Shown in pieces: positions 1 to 11,640 of a DNA stretch of 64,000 nucleotides. Position numbers and translations under genes: made by a program. Numbering within the stretch: position 1 is the stretch's first letter; every line of letters begins with the position of its first letter. The notes beneath the pieces are model-generated. The model did not search any database. It was not told the origin of the DNA and saw nothing but the letters and a program-made list of their open reading frames with translations. Source of the stretch: Chara braunii (lineage: Eukaryota > Streptophyta > Charophyceae > Charales > Characeae); assembly GCA_003427395.1 (NCBI GenBank), contig BFEA01000626.1, positions 353,924 through 417,923 on the forward strand. The letters run 5' to 3'.

Positions 1-340
1 AAGGGATTGAGGGATGGGGGGACCGAGGAAGAAAGAGAGAGGGATTAGAGGAGGAAGTGACAACGGGTTGGAAAGAGGGAGAAAGGAGGAAGAAACGCAG
101 AAAGAACGGGAGGAGGGGAGGAAGGGAGGAAGGGAAAGGGCGAGAGAGGGAGAGAACGGGAGGGGAAGACGAAGAGCGGGAACGGTTTGAGGGATAGAAA
201 AACCAAGGGAGAGAGGGAGGGAGGGAGGGAGGGAGGGAGGGAGGGAAGGAGCGAGGGAGGGAGGAATCATGGGAGGAAGGACGGTAGAGGCGCAAAGGGA
301 ATGATGGTAGAAAGACAGGGGAGGGATTGAAGGAGGGGAC
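1..340. repeat. Purine-rich GGGA/GAGG low-complexity tract
   Basis: Almost pure purine on the + strand, with runs of GGGA (about 210-260) and GAAGGGAGG blocks. No credible reading frame is present. Between this tract and 800 I see only unique-looking sequence without a supported gene. Confidence 0.85.
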
Positions 341-807
341 GAGGGAGGAACGAGGCAAGTTCACGTCTGAGCTCACTTTAAGATGATATGCCGTACGTCT
401 GCATGTGTAGCTGTGCGATTACGGCCGTCGTGGTTGAAAGCATTGCTGGTTGGAAGAGGGACATGACACGTTCTACCTCCGCATGCTACTCACTTCACCA
501 CACTTCCGGGGTGCAACCACATTTGCCAACCTGCGAACCGTCAACAACCATATTGACCCTACATTTCAATCTGCATGCAAGGCACTCGACCTCCTTAATG
601 ACAACACGCAATTTGACGCCATGTGCTCCTCCTAGTGTTTTGATGATCTTTCAGTCTTGTTTAGTCCATTCCTTCACTCCCATGTGAATCGTCACTTTCC
701 ACCTTGAGATCTCATGCATGACTCCCTTCACTTTCTCTCCATCTCTTCACTTAGTAGTAAATCACAATTTTTGTTTGGGCTCGTTCTAGTGTTTTGAATG
801 ATCCTTC

Positions 808-1140
808 CCTCTTGCTTTGTCTATTTCATACACTTGGTGATAATCCGATTCATCCTTGGCTGTTCCACTAGTCGTATGCATGTGTTCTCACTAGTCACAC
901 TCTTGCTTTGTGCATTTCATACACTTGGTGATAGTCCGATTCATCCTTCGCTGTTCCACTAGTCGTATGCATGTGTTCTCACTAGTCACACTCTTGCTTT
1001 GTCCATTTCACACACTTGGTGATAGTCCAATTCATCCTTGGCTGTTCCACTAGTCATATGCATATGCTTTCACTAATCACACTCTTGCTTTGTGCATTTC
1101 ATATACTTGGTGATAGTCCGGTTCATCCTTGGTTAATCGA
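808..1140. repeat. 91-bp tandem repeat, about 3.6 copies
   Basis: The landmark CACTTGGTGATA recurs at 831, 922, 1013 and, with one change, 1104, an exact 91-bp period. Units share a trunk with CATTTCATACACTTGG, TTCATCCTTGGCTG and TCACTAGTCACACTC. Copies differ by a few bases, so the array is real and diverged. It has no coding signal. Confidence 0.93.
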
Positions 1141-1221
1141 CTTGACACACATATGGCCTAACGAGACTCTCCGTATTCTAATCGAACGTGGTAAATAGGA
1201 GGTAAGAAAAAATATTGTTTT

Positions 1222-1745
1222 TTCTATTAGGACTGTTGTTGCTGTTGTTGTTTTGCATAACGATGGTGCCGCTGCTGCTGACGACTGACCGAGTCCCTTG
1301 CTGCGGCTGCTGCGCTGAAAAACCAATGGCCAACCCTCGGAGCACGGACCGGTCCGAAGATGGGACTAAGGGGCCAATGCGACCAAGGGGCACTTTGGCC
1401 AAGTTCCGTCGAACCAGGGATATGAGGGTTGAGACTTCTCAGACCTCATATCCTAGGCATAAACAGGTGACCTGAAGGACCTGCAAGTCATCTGAGTCAA
1501 CTTTCCTGCAAAAATGGAAAATGGACTTCACCGAATTGTTTACCTTGAGGCCCGGACAGTGGCCGAAAACGGCAAGTAGGGCCAAACGGCGACGGAATTC
1601 GACCAAACTTAGTGGGGCGCTTCCATAGGGTACAGACAGCGAGCCCACCGAATTAGGACTGATTCACGACAAAATCTGCAAAATCTGCAAAATCTACAGA
1701 TATCTAGATCTGCAAAAACTGTGTTTTCTGCAAGTCTGTGCTTTC
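1222..1745. repeat. Imperfect CTG/GTT tract followed by short CTGCAAAAT repeats
   Basis: About 1222-1318 is rich in GTT and GCTG trinucleotides. About 1664-1745 holds short repeats of CTGCAAAAT and related words. Reading frames through it are open in several frames at once, as expected for low-complexity DNA. No gene is supported. Confidence 0.6.
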
Positions 1746-1842
1746 TGCATATCTGTTGTAGGAAAGTAGTGCAAGTCTGAAGTTTTTGAATTCTGGGACA
1801 AGTAAAAACTTAGGGACACAAAGTCGGACAAGTAAAGTAGGA

Positions 1843-2757
1843 TGAAATATCAGACACCTCTCACCGTCTTCCTCCTCCATCTTCTTCACCCATCCGCCAT
1901 AGCCGACCACCTCACACTGTCTTCCTCCTCCATCTTCTTCACCCATCCCCATAGCCAACCACCTCGCACCATCTTCCTCCTCCATCTTCTTCACCCATCC
2001 ACCATAGCCAATCACCTCAAACCATCTTCCTTCTTCATCTTCGTCAACCATCCTCCATAGCCAACCACTTCTCACCCACTTCCTCCTCCATCTCCTTCAC
2101 CCATCCTCCATAGCCAACTACCACGCATCATCTTCCTCCTCCATTTTCTTCATCCATCCACCATAGGCAACCACCTCAGACCATCTTCCTCCTCCATCTT
2201 CTTTACTCATCCACCATAGCCAACCACCTCACACCATCTTCCTCCTCCATCTTCTTCACCCATCCACCATAGCCAACCACGTCACACCATCTTCCTCCTC
2301 CATCTTCTTCACCCATCCACCATGGCCAACCATCTCACGCCATCTCCCTCCTCCATCTTCTTCACCCATCCACCATGGCCAACCATCTCACGCCATCTCC
2401 CTCCTCCATCTTCTTCACCCATCCAGCATAACCAACAACCTCACACGATCTTCCTCCTTCATCATCTTCAAACATCCTCCATAGCCAACCACCTTACACC
2501 ATCTTCCTCCTCCATCTTCTTCGCCCATCCACCATAACCGACCACCTCACACCATCTTCCTCCTTTATCTCCTTCACCCATCCACCATAGCCAACCACGT
2601 CACACCATCTTCCTCCTCCAGCTTCTTCACCCATCCACCATAGCCAACCACCTCGCATCGTTTTCCTCCTCCATCTCCTTCACCCATCCACCATAGCCAA
2701 CCACCTCACACCATCTTCCTCCTCCATCTTCGTCAACCATCCTCCATAGCCAACCCC
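1843..2757. repeat. 53-bp minisatellite array, about 17 copies
   Basis: The anchor ATAGCC recurs at 1899, 1951, 2004 and 2057 and onward at about 53-bp spacing. Each unit reads roughly CATAGCCAACCACCTCACAC followed by a pyrimidine-rich CATCTTCCTCCTCCATC stretch. Units vary by several bases. It ends 12 bp before the left arm of the large inverted repeat. The same unit returns at 11641-11960, so it is a dispersed satellite family. Confidence 0.93.
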
Positions 2758-3364
2758 CTCGTACCTCTGAGATGTGGGAACTCGGAAGGCTCAGTCACGG
2801 CCTCATAATCAATTGTTGCAGGTGAGATATACCTCTTTGTCAGATCCACGAGGTCGCCCCAACAAGATCCATCAGTGAGTAAAAAAAGGACTGGCGGCTT
2901 GGGGTAATCCGTGTAGAGCTTCGATCCGTAGCTGCGGATCAATTTAGTACCACTCCCATTAAACTCCCTTTCTCTCTCTTCAAGGTACCTGGCTGCTGTG
3001 ACCCAGACCGAATCGCAGTGCTCATGTGTCTCTTTCCCCTTCTTTCATAAGGCCGCAAGTCATGGATGGTGTCTGCTGCAAAACTGGTGACAACGACAAA
3101 GATCGACAGGCCCTCGCGTCTGAAGCCAACGACATTGGCATACCGGTAGTGAAGAGCATCTTTAGTAGCAATGTGGTTGAGGCTTGTCAGAACTGACTCA
3201 TCAACTGATGAGGACTGGATTGCACTCATGAGTTGATGCTGGGTACTGAAACAGATCCAAGGTTTAAAATAATGAAACTGCCTGACTGAAAATGGCCTCT
3301 GATGCAGAGTAAAGAGGATGGTTGAGCACTGGTTGATTATGGCTGAAAATCTCGAGTAACTCAA
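2740..3364 (-). pseudogene. Broken copy of the LTR-element leader domain (left arm)
   Basis: Minus-strand frames at 3364-2939 and 2942-2733 together give the partner of the open right-arm ORF 30809-31456. The first frame carries GLSIFVVVTSFAADTIHDLR, the core of the repeated domain. It then shifts frame near the segment matching right-arm YVKKGKEKHE. The second frame resumes with LIRSYG-type and PPVLFLLTDGSCWGDLVDLT residues. The last codons run into non-homologous sequence next to the minisatellite. Function is unknown. Confidence 0.7.
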
Positions 3365-3600
3365 AGGGTTGAATTTGACAGGATGTCAATTGAGTGTTTG
3401 CACGAAACGCCAATCGAATGCTGATTGACTCCTGACTGAGAATTCCGAGTAACTTGGACAATTGGATGATGAATCGTAAGTGACAATGACACTAACTGAC
3501 TTTTTGACTGACAGATGCTTAACTGTTTGATGAATGCTTGATTGAGTGTTGTCTGAGCACTGTTTGAGTGAGCGCGGATACATTGAGCTACCAAATCGTT
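3265..3600. repeat. Degenerate TGACTGA/TGATTGAGT short-word array
   Basis: Dense, imperfect repeats of words such as TGACTGA, TGATTGA and TGAGTGT. The equivalent right-arm stretch is 30560-30900, and a shorter patch lies at 4230-4330 (right arm 29855-29935). Several overlapping frames are open here because stop words are scarce. I treat those frames as non-coding. Confidence 0.65.
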
Positions 3601-3660
3601 GGTTCACATGACATTGTGCAATAGGAAAGGCTGCAAACCGTTTGTTGAGTGCTCGCCGGT

Positions 3661-3933
3661 TCAGATACTGGCTGAGTTGCAGTGAAGGTAATTCGGGTAC
3701 CACTGAGCGCAGGCGAGCTTTGCTCTGGCCTGCTCCACCGTCTCTAGTGAGGAGTTGGTACTGTGCTGCCTGTCGTCTTGCCCATAGAAATAAACAACAT
3801 ACTCAATATACTTTCTTTCCCCTGCCATTTTGACTGCAAGTTCCCTCAGGGTTATTCTATGCATTTCCATGTCCCTGTATGCTTCTTCTTCCCACCCTGC
3901 TTCCTTGTCCCTGTTAGATCTGTGTTTCAACAC
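3661..3933 (-). CDS. Small conserved ORF of the inverted-repeat arm, unknown function
   Basis: This 90-residue minus-strand frame matches the right-arm ORF 30219-30512 nearly residue for residue. It is highly charged (RDKEAGWEEE), then has a basic stretch and a hydrophobic core GERKYIEYVVYFYGQDDRQ, followed by SLETVEQARAKLA. The core resembles a second right-arm ORF (29281-29730, with YVEYVLYFYGYDD and SLLETVEWARAEL), so the motif is itself duplicated inside the arm. No family is recognised. It could be a remnant of a retroelement leader protein. Confidence 0.4.
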   Translation of the reverse strand: MLKHRSNRDKEAGWEEEAYRDMEMHRITLRELAVKMAGERKYIEYVVYFYGQDDRQHSTNSSLETVEQARAKLACAQWYPNYLHCNSASI

Positions 3934-4256
3934 GAGGACCTCATCCTCTTTCAGGATTCCTTCAGACCTCTCTAGATCTAGGCATTGAACTAGATTGACT
4001 ACTGATGAGCCTCGTGAGTCTTGTAGGCGGAATGAGGGACTGCTCCTGAACTCGGGATCAGGGACGTTAGTTAGATTGTTTCGTTGATGCTGAGTACTCC
4101 AATTATTAGGTACAAGTCATCGCCTTTCCAAGCGCAAAAATAGGCTCTAGCCCACGGTCTAGCTATAGACAATGGAGGGGGATCATACAAGAGTGCCCAA
4201 TGCTGGACTGCAAAATTACGAAATGTCACTTGCTAGACTGGGATGCTGATTGCGTA

Positions 4257-4812
4257 CTGATTAAATGTTGACCGAAAATTGACTGTACTCCGACTAAGTG
4301 CTGATTTAATACTGGAATACCAAATCACCAACTACGGATCACTCGAAGTCAAACCGCTGATGAAAAAAGCAATTTGATGAGAGGCACTCCCCGACTCCGA
4401 TATTAGTGGTGTTTTGCTTAAGGGAATTTGGACACCGCTGAGCTTATCTGAGTTCTGCCCTAGCCCACTCCACCGTTTCTAGAAGCGATCCAGTGCTAAG
4501 TAGCTTACCGTCATGGTCATAAAAGTATAACACACTGATTAAATGTTGACCGAAAATTGACTGTACTCTGACTAAGTGCTGATTTAATACTGGAATACCA
4601 AATCACCAACTACGGATCACTCGAAGTCAAACCGCTGATGAAAACAACAATTTGATGAGAGGCACTCCCCGACTCCGATATTAGTGGTGTTTTGCTTAAG
4701 GGAATTTGGACACCGCTGAGCTTATCTGAGTTCTACCCTAGCCCACTCCACCGTTTCTAGAAGCGATCCAGTGCTAAGTAGCTTACCGTCATGGTCATAA
4801 AAGTATAACACA
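4257..4812. repeat. 278-bp perfect-looking tandem duplication
   Basis: The units 4257-4534 and 4535-4812 are almost identical; the differences I see are single bases such as GAAAAAAGCAA versus GAAAACAACAA. The right arm has a single copy of this segment (about 29640-29920 on the opposite strand). The duplication therefore arose in the left arm after the arms separated. Confidence 0.93.
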
Positions 4813-5404
4813 TAATGCACCCTCATGCAATCTCAATCTTCGTTGAATGTCAAGTCGAGAACTACCAAGGCTACCTTCGCTCGAGTAACAGAGATAGTGC
4901 AGGCAATAACCTCTTCTGAGTGAAGTGCATTACACTGTAGCCGATGAGCTTCACCTGATTAACTGTAGCTAGATGATTCTCTACACCCATTCGTGCGTGC
5001 AAAGCTCTCCCAGTTACTCAAACTCGGCACTAAAAAACGTCTTCTCGTTCGAAGGATAAATAGGTCTTAATTAGTCAGACTCGCCTACACGACCAATGCT
5101 CCAACAGATCAAAACGCTTTCTATTTTGTCGATCCTACATGGGTATGTTTAAGAGTATTACTACCAGTTGCCCTCTGTAGCGATCCTCAGAGCGGTTTTT
5201 GGTACAGGCCTCTAGCTGCTTAACCTACCCAAGTAGTGAATGGCGAGCAGCAAGCTCTTCAATATCGGTTTCCTCTACAGGACCTCCTTGGACTGATAAG
5301 CAAGCAGCAGTCATCCGCTTAGAGTAATATACAGGGTTCCGTTAACGCCCCTGTACTCGTCGGGCAGCGTCTAGCCCAATCAGAGCTCCCACATACCCGT
5401 GGAA
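4813..5404. other. Left-arm sequence without a supported gene
   Basis: This stretch matches the right arm at about 28500-29090 on the opposite strand. I find no frame with a recognisable domain and no repeat array. Confidence 0.5.
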
Positions 5405-5537
5405 CTACCGAATAGCAGGTCCTATTCGTGCAAAGCATACATCAACAGTCAGGATGATACACTGGCGTTGCCAAATTCTCAGAACTATACAAACGAGTGA
5501 AAACAAGTCCAATGTTCTGACAAGAAGGGAAGACTCA

Positions 5538-5777
5538 TCAAGCGTGGCAGATAATATTGTTAATAAGCGACTGAACTTGTAGGCCTCCTTTTGCATCCAT
5601 CAGTCCCCGTCGAGTAAATACTTCATTAATGCATAGGCTACCCTTCGCAACAATGTCTGCTTTTTGCCCATCAACTACAACGCAAAAAGTAGAGCACTTA
5701 GGGAGTCGAGTTCGAGCTGCTTTCTTTCTTGAGAGCATCTCACTCGCCTCCCCCAGGTCCTTCGACCCTCCTTTCAC
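5538..5777 (-). CDS. 79-residue ORF conserved between the arms, unknown function
   Basis: It is paired with the right-arm ORF 28134-28373 of identical length, with about six changes in 79 residues. Landmarks are LSRKKAARTRLPKCSTFCVV, then VFTRRGLMDAKGGLQVQ. It lies 32 bp downstream, on the same strand, of the 92-residue ORF 5810-6088, and that order is also kept in the right arm. Equal length in two diverged copies hints at coding constraint, but replacements are frequent enough that neutral drift since a recent duplication is also possible. Confidence 0.35.
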   Translation of the reverse strand: MKGGSKDLGEASEMLSRKKAARTRLPKCSTFCVVVDGQKADIVAKGSLCINEVFTRRGLMDAKGGLQVQSLINNIICHA

Positions 5778-5809
5778 CGTTATTGTCAGGGTCAGGTTGA
5801 GTCAATAAT

Positions 5810-6088
5810 TCAGAGTTCAGACTCTCGTATACGTTTTGGCTCAGCAGGCACCGGGATAAAGCCCTTAGTCTCCGTTACCACCAATACGATTGGACACCCC
5901 CTCTGACTTTCAGCGGGGTGATACCAGACCGGGACTTGATAAGACCCAGACCTGGTATATAAAACTCCCCTTTTACTAAGGAGAGAGAATTCTTTGAGCA
6001 CACAAGAGGAAGACAGCGTCTCAATTCTAATTGCATTAATCAAAATATTACATAAAGGGGGAGCAACAGACACTACTTCTAGAAGCAC
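5810..6088 (-). CDS. 92-residue ORF conserved between the arms, unknown function
   Basis: The right-arm partner at 27823-28101 has the same length and differs at about 11 of 92 residues. The centre reads SSSCVLKEFSLLSK and the C-terminal half YQVPVWYHPAESQRGC, then VLVVTETKGFIPVPAEPK. No known domain is recognised. The DNA around the VPVWYH codons contains CTGGTATCACCCC, which superficially resembles an initiator-Met primer site. I do not accept it as one because no LTR end precedes it. Confidence 0.35.
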   Translation of the reverse strand: MLLEVVSVAPPLCNILINAIRIETLSSSCVLKEFSLLSKRGVLYTRSGSYQVPVWYHPAESQRGCPIVLVVTETKGFIPVPAEPKRIRESEL

Positions 6089-8480
6089 AGATCAAGAAGG
6101 GGGGACGAGATCGAAAACTCGGATCAAGGATAAACGCAGTCTTTCTCGAGTCTGATTTCTTGACTTAGAATTCAAAACCCAACATGCTCAATCATTACCC
6201 CAGGAAAACGACTGTTAATTTGAATGACAGTACGGAGCCACAAGAAACCAACAATTACTAGTAATGTTCGTTATCTAAGGCAGCAAGGTGACGATAGACT
6301 AAACTGATGACACACAACTTGAGACAAGAGCACGAGATCTGATCATCGTGTTCGCCCAACCAAACTCCACCAGATGCACGAATTCACCATGAATATGTCA
6401 CGACTCATTAAGGCCCACTTATCTTTCACTTAATTACTTCCGCAATATCAGGACGGGGCTCACTAGAGAGGCAGAAGAGCTATGATCAGTGTGATTGGGA
6501 CGAAAAGGCACTAGCCCTACACTCAGAGTTGACCCCCGCCAACGACTAACGTAACATGGGAAAAAGGACAGGCGGGTCAACTTAGAAGTAGGACGGAAAG
6601 CGGCACTAACCCCTGAAGCCCCCTTCGAGAGGGCTTTCGATCGTGACCAAGGTTTCGTTCAACCTGATACAACGACTTTTCCCCATTCTCTTAATCACCC
6701 TCTTTTCGTAACTTTTCTCATCCGAGCTCAACTAACCTTCAGTCAGGACCGAAGAGAGGAGTAAACCATGCATTGTCATGATGACGCCAGTAAGCAAGAC
6801 TCGTCCTATGAGCCCAATACCACTTCTCTCATCGTGGCTATAGCGCATACATTCAACAGCGTTGCGCCTCGTGTCTCCTTTCTTTTAAAATTTGACCACC
6901 ATTTAACCAACCTCATAGAGTTGCATTGGGCATACACAGGACCTATCCTGCCAGTTCACTTAAAAAAAAAACGCAACAATGATGATTACAAAGGCCCGAC
7001 TGCTCCAGTTGTCTCTGCCATGAGTGTGGAGACTTCGTTTCTTGGCAAGCATGCGCCCAATCTCGCAGGGGAAACAACTTCTTCCATTCAAGGACGACCC
7101 AGCTTGATTACTTACACTTATCATTATAGTCACTCACCCCTTTCTCAACTGCGATTGCTCAAAACCCAGCACGCGCGCACTGAGCCTTACATAGTGAACA
7201 TGATGAAACCTCTTTCTTGCCTGCTTGCCCAAGTCGCTTGTGACAGCGATTCTCTCACCCCGGTTCTTATGTGTGTCCGCTCTCTCTCTCGTCGCTCACT
7301 AAAGTCAAGCTGACATCAGTACTCCAAGCACACTTGAAGCCTCTTTATTGCGCTGCAGTCCAGTGGTCCCATTCTGCATCCGCAGCTAACGGGAACTGGC
7401 CTCCGTGCCATTCTCTCTAACTTGTCACAAGTTGACTTCAGGCTGACGTCATCATCGCCAGGCACGCATACCGCGCTTACTTCCCCCACAGTCTGGTTTC
7501 TCTCTCTCGTATCTCTCGCTCGTCGCTTCCTTCTGCCTGCGACTCGCTCACACGTGTTGGCCGCTGAGGAATTTCTCCCCCCCCTCTTGCTACGATCACC
7601 CGTGAGCCTCTGTGAAAAACATTCACTTCGCTCCTCTCTTCACCCATGGTGAAGGGTAGTCAGACGCTCGAAGAGCAGTTGGACGCATACCTGTGCTGAC
7701 GTCAACGGTAGTCTCTCTCTCTCTCGAGGGACCCTCGCGCCAAGTCCCTCTCTTTTCTGCCCTCCTGGACCCTGACGCGTGTCGCTCGCATGCGTGTGAC
7801 TGCCGCGTAACTCATTCCTTGTGTCTCTCAGAACAGGCCAAGGTCACCCTCGCTTGCCTTCTCTCCCCCGACTCGCTCTTACACGTTGACCTCGGGTAAC
7901 CTTCTCTCTCGTCTCTGCTCACTGCAATCACACGCACCTTTTTCCTTTGCCTCCCACCTTAAAGTTTTTTGGCTCGCGCCATCTAGGCTTCTGTTGTAGC
8001 AAGCTGACCTCGGGTCCACCTTCTACAAGCCGCGCCTGAGGATGGTTCCGGAGAACCTGGTCCGGCCTGTTCCAAGACTGGAGATCGGTCTCCCGGTCTC
8101 CAGCCTCACTCATCTCGCTTTCTCCTCCTGAGTCCCTGTCCAAATGTGCCTGTTCCCGACCTATCATGTCGGTGGAAGTCTCTGCCTCATGATATGCCAC
8201 CGTTACCTGCAGCCTTGTCGTCACACCGTCCGTTTGGCAGCGCCTCTCCGCGTGGTCTCTTGCCTCCGTGATCGCGTCCTCCAACTTCGGTTAATTTGCA
8301 TCTCCCCCTCTTTCGCTCCTTCCACTTTAATCTTCAGCCTGACCTCATCCCCGCCGTCATAGTTGAGTATCGCTGTAATCCAGGGCCCTTCCCCTGACAT
8401 AGGCTTCGAGCGGGTCTGGAGGTGTTAGTGGTCTGGTCTATAGCCATGCAGAGCCATAGCCAGACTTCACTCGACAGACC
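6089..8480. other. Left-arm sequence, no supported gene
   Basis: This part of the arm matches 25440-27820 on the other strand. The frames seen here (for example 6768-7313 +) do not stay open in the partner arm; a TTA codon is TAA at the matching right-arm site. I therefore treat them as chance. The segment has TGACGTCA-type palindromes and CTCTCTC tracts, which could belong to a regulatory or LTR region. Confidence 0.5.
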
Positions 8481-8482
8481 TT

Positions 8483-8492
8483 GCACCGCACC
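8483..8492. repeat. Abutting GGTGC repeats marking the site of a 937-bp arm difference
   Basis: On the minus strand this is GGTGCGGTGC. In the right arm a single GGTGC lies on each side (24490-24494 and 25432-25436) of a 937-bp segment that the left arm lacks. Two adjacent copies are what excision of an inserted element would leave behind. A tandem pair that pre-dated the insertion is the other reading. Confidence 0.75.
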
Positions 8493-8847
8493 TAACCCAT
8501 AACTTGGCAAAGGGGGCACTCTGCGCGCAGTAGAAAAACCGCGCCATTCCCTCTACCTTCGCGTCCCAGGGCGAGCCCGACGGCTACCACGACCACACGC
8601 CGGTAGTGCTCTGCTGTACAGCAGGGCGCCAAGCCTGCGTGGACCAAAGGAAAGTCCTGTGGCGTACCTTCCCTTTTGTTGAGGCAGGCACCAACAGGAC
8701 CGGTCCACGTCAAGGTAGAGTCCGGGTACTAGGGTTTGTAGAGGTTTGGGAACACGACTACAGGCCGCAACGTCGAAGCAAAAGGTTGGTACCAAGCAGC
8801 GACTTGGTACGCAGAGGAGGGTTGGAACACCGCGCCCTCCGACATCA

Positions 8848-10445
8848 TGTCCCAACGCCCGGCCTGTTTGTACCTGAATCCTGTGATCCCGGTTCGGGCT
8901 CAAGGTCCCGGCGTCCCGTGAAAAGTGTCGGTCTCTCTCGAAGCTCCTGTCAAAGGTCCTGATCCCACTCGAAGTTCTGGCCTCGTGAAAAAGTCTCAGC
9001 CTCTCTCGAAGTTCTGGTCAAGGTCCCTATCAAATCAGAGGTCCTGATCCTACTTGAAGTTTCAGCCCCATGAAGTTGCCGCGCCGCCCCAAAGTTCACG
9101 TCTTGTCCGTGTTAGGTCCCGCTGCCCCCTGTTCCAAAGTCCCCGTCCGCCCGGAGTGCATGCTTGCTCAGTCGGTGTCCCGCGTTCCGAGCCCTCGCTC
9201 AAGGTCCCGGTTCGCCTCGCCAGAGGTGCTTGCACGTGGGCGCTGAGCAGAGCGGGATGTTCGCTGTTGCGCCCCCTGTCTCGACCACTCAGCCGTTCTT
9301 GACCGCCCACTGTTGAGCATGGCCGTCCCCCCTGGTCGTCCCTACTATCCGCTCCCGTACCCCAACTGCGCGCTGACGCGAGCGGAGTTCCACTTCCTGA
9401 TCCCGCTTAGTGCGTGGTTGCGCGCTGGCGCGCGCTGCCCCGTTGGCGACGGAGGTGCCCGTTCCTACTGGACTCCTATCTCGATTGTGCGTGGCGCACG
9501 CTGGTGCACGCGGTCTCCACGTCGATGTGACCCGCACGCGATCTCTCACAATGCGCACGTGCGCACACGACCATCTACGATGCGTGCGTGTGCGCACCAG
9601 CGTGCGTGACTTCCCTCTATCCCCAGCGTGCCCAAGTTCGGGTACAGGTGCAGGCACCTTCGCTTCCTCCCGAATCCTCGCAGTGCGCAGTTAGTGTACG
9701 TGTGCGCGCCCCCCTTGGCCCCGAGTTTGTGCGGAATGGGCACGTGTGCGAATGGCTGCTCGTGCGCCTAGAACTCGATCTCGCCCGTAGAGCACGGGCT
9801 TTCCCACGAAGAGTCCTTCCCGCTGCTGTTGCGCGGTGTAAACGCGTGCAGGCGTGGCTTCGCGCGCTTCTAATCCCGACTGTTCACCCGTACGCGTGGC
9901 CGCACACGCTGTGCTTACCCGTATCCGTACTCGTGAGTGTGAGTGCGCAACTGCACGAAGAGGCCGGATCCCGAATCCGCACGGGTGCGCGCACGGCTGC
10001 GCACGATTGTGCGCTCTCGCCTTCCGCTCTGCGGGTTTGGCGTGCGACTGCACGCAGCAGCCTGATCCCGATTCCACGCGGGTGCGCGCGTGGCTGCGAG
10101 CATTTCCGCGCTCCCTCGTCCGACTCTTCACGAGTGAGCGCGCGACGAGGCGCGACGTAGTTCCCTCTACCGATTGAACCCAAGTGTGCGCTTTTGGGCG
10201 CGCGGCTATGGCTTTCCCCCGTGCGCCTATGGGCCATGGCTTTCTCCCGTACACCTATCGCTTTCTCCCGTGCGCCTGTCGGTGTCGAAATGGGAGGCGT
10301 GCGCCCGGTCACAGGTACGTTTGTCTCTCTCGTGCGTCTCTCCCACTGGTGCGTCCGTCTCTCTCGTGCACCTGTAGGTGCGCGACTGCCAAAAACTTTG
10401 AGCCCGATTGGGCTTATATAGTTTGCGGGCTCTTCTCTCGGTGAG
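8848..10445. repeat. GC- and CpG-rich degenerate repeat block
   Basis: About 8890-9070 repeats AAGTTCTGGTCAAGGTCC-like words. About 9300-10160 is built of CGTGCGCGC words, with a unit of about 97 bp that starts GTGCG(C)AACTGCACG near 9943 and recurs near 10040. About 10205-10285 has three copies of ATGGCTTTCTCCCGTGCGCC. Frames stay open on both strands at once, a composition effect of few AT-rich stops, so I call no gene here. The block sits between the inverted-repeat arm and a TATATA site and may be the promoter-proximal part of an LTR. Confidence 0.6.
10412..10422 (+). promoter_or_regulatory. Possible TATA box after the GC-rich block
   Basis: TTATATAG stands alone in otherwise GC-rich DNA directly after the CGTGCGC repeat block. 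This is where an LTR or RNA polymerase II promoter would have its TATA box. No downstream gene confirms it. Confidence 0.3.
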
Positions 10446-11640
10446 CCTCAATATCCTCTAGCTTCGAGGCTGCTGATCCGCTTGCAGCACCCCGGTACCG
10501 CAGCTTTCCCGGGCCTATGCACGGGCTTGTTTGGGGCCCCCAAGGGTTCTCTGGCGAAGGGGGCCCTTTTGTCGGGTACCAGGCCTTTTGCAGCATCCGA
10601 GCCTAAAGCCGAGCTTGCTCGGGCCTAGTGGTTCCCACACAAACTGTACCAGGCCCTAGGAAATTCCCGCAGGCCCAGCCCCGTGGCTCAAGGCCCGATG
10701 ATTCGTTTCCGAGGTATAGGTCTGCGGCCCTTTTTCCCCGGTGTCAATGGCACACGTCTCCTTCCAATGTTGACCTGCCGTGTTAATTTCTTCTTTTGTG
10801 GCTCCTTAGAGCGCCCAAGGCCTCGGCTCTTATGGTCGTCGTCCCCCTCTTCCCAACTCTTCGTCGGCCCTTGGTGCAGTCCTGACCCTCATCGATCATG
10901 CCTTTCTCTCGGAGCCTCCGACGTTCATTCCGGCGCAATAGCCTTCTCATGGCCCGCCCGCGGCCCTTGCTCACACGCCCCTTGAGGGAATGTCCTTCCA
11001 TCGCTCGAGGCTCTGCTCATTTCGAGTGTCGCAGTCGGGTACTCGTGGTGTCGATCCGTGGTTACTTCCTCCCGAGGTCGACCGTGGTCCCGCCCGGTAA
11101 AAATAAGTAAATTGAGTCCTTGCCAAGCATCTTCATCAAGGAAGTAAAGGGCGGCATAAGGCTGGAGCCGCCCGACAACGTATGCATTTACTAAGGAGGA
11201 GTCCTCAAAACCTTGTTGAGCGTGCGGCCGTCCTCCGGCTCGGGCCCGCAAACCATGTCTCGTGGTCCCCCTACGCCTCCCTAGGGATTTGCTTGCATCC
11301 CCTTTTGGCCATCCTACCCGTAACTTTCGTTGTCGCATACATCATGCATGTCTTTCTTTTGTCCAGCCTATGCATTTGTCGTATACACTCCTTAGTCTTT
11401 TCGGAGCCCCATCCGGCATATACGTCCCAAGTCTTTATTTTAATCGAGGCGACCGTCTTGACCGCCTTATGTCTTGCAATTTGCAATGGCCGACTTTGCT
11501 TTGCACAAACATGCTCAAAAACTTATTCAGGGGCAAGGGTTAGATTCACAACCCGTTTGACCTCAGTCCCACTTTCTCTCTGCCGCCCGACATACCCGGA
11601 ACCCATTCCCGCTCAATGACTCTTTAGGCTACTTACCTGC
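10446..11640. other. Unassigned sequence
   Basis: Contains short dispersed copies of GGGCCTA/AGGCCC (10540-10690). Competing frames are open on both strands, for example 11182-11619 (+) and 11338-10925 (-). Neither shows a known motif, a paired copy elsewhere in the window, or a clear advantage over its antisense frame, so I do not call a gene. Confidence 0.5.

Larger units (their letters stand above)
2769..8847 (-). repeat. Left arm of a very large imperfect inverted repeat
   Basis: Read on the minus strand, this segment matches 24136-31405 on the plus strand along its whole length. The outer ends share GAGTTCCCACATCTC, the inner ends share ATGTCGGAGGGCG, and the order of all landmarks is preserved. 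Three structural differences separate the arms. The left arm lacks a 937-bp segment (its position is 8483-8492). It lacks a roughly 540-bp segment (its position is about 4811). It carries an extra 278-bp tandem copy (4257-4812). Encoded segments are about 85-93% identical by eye, so the arms are diverged paralogues and not an assembly echo. The arm probably derives from a retroelement, because it encodes the same repeated domain as elements A and B, but I cannot assign its LTRs. Confidence 0.88.

Noticed and set aside
1843-2757. Regular repeats that could be taken for a CRISPR array
   Set aside because: Repeats are head-to-tail 53-bp units without unique spacers; this is a eukaryotic minisatellite.
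6768-7313. 181-residue ORF in the left arm
   Set aside because: The partner arm has a stop at the matching TTA codon and only a shorter frame; no family is recognised.
9054-10312. Many overlapping ORFs of 80-190 residues on both strands
   Set aside because: GC-rich, repeat-built DNA lacks stops in all frames; products are Arg/Ala/His-rich with no motif and compete with each other.
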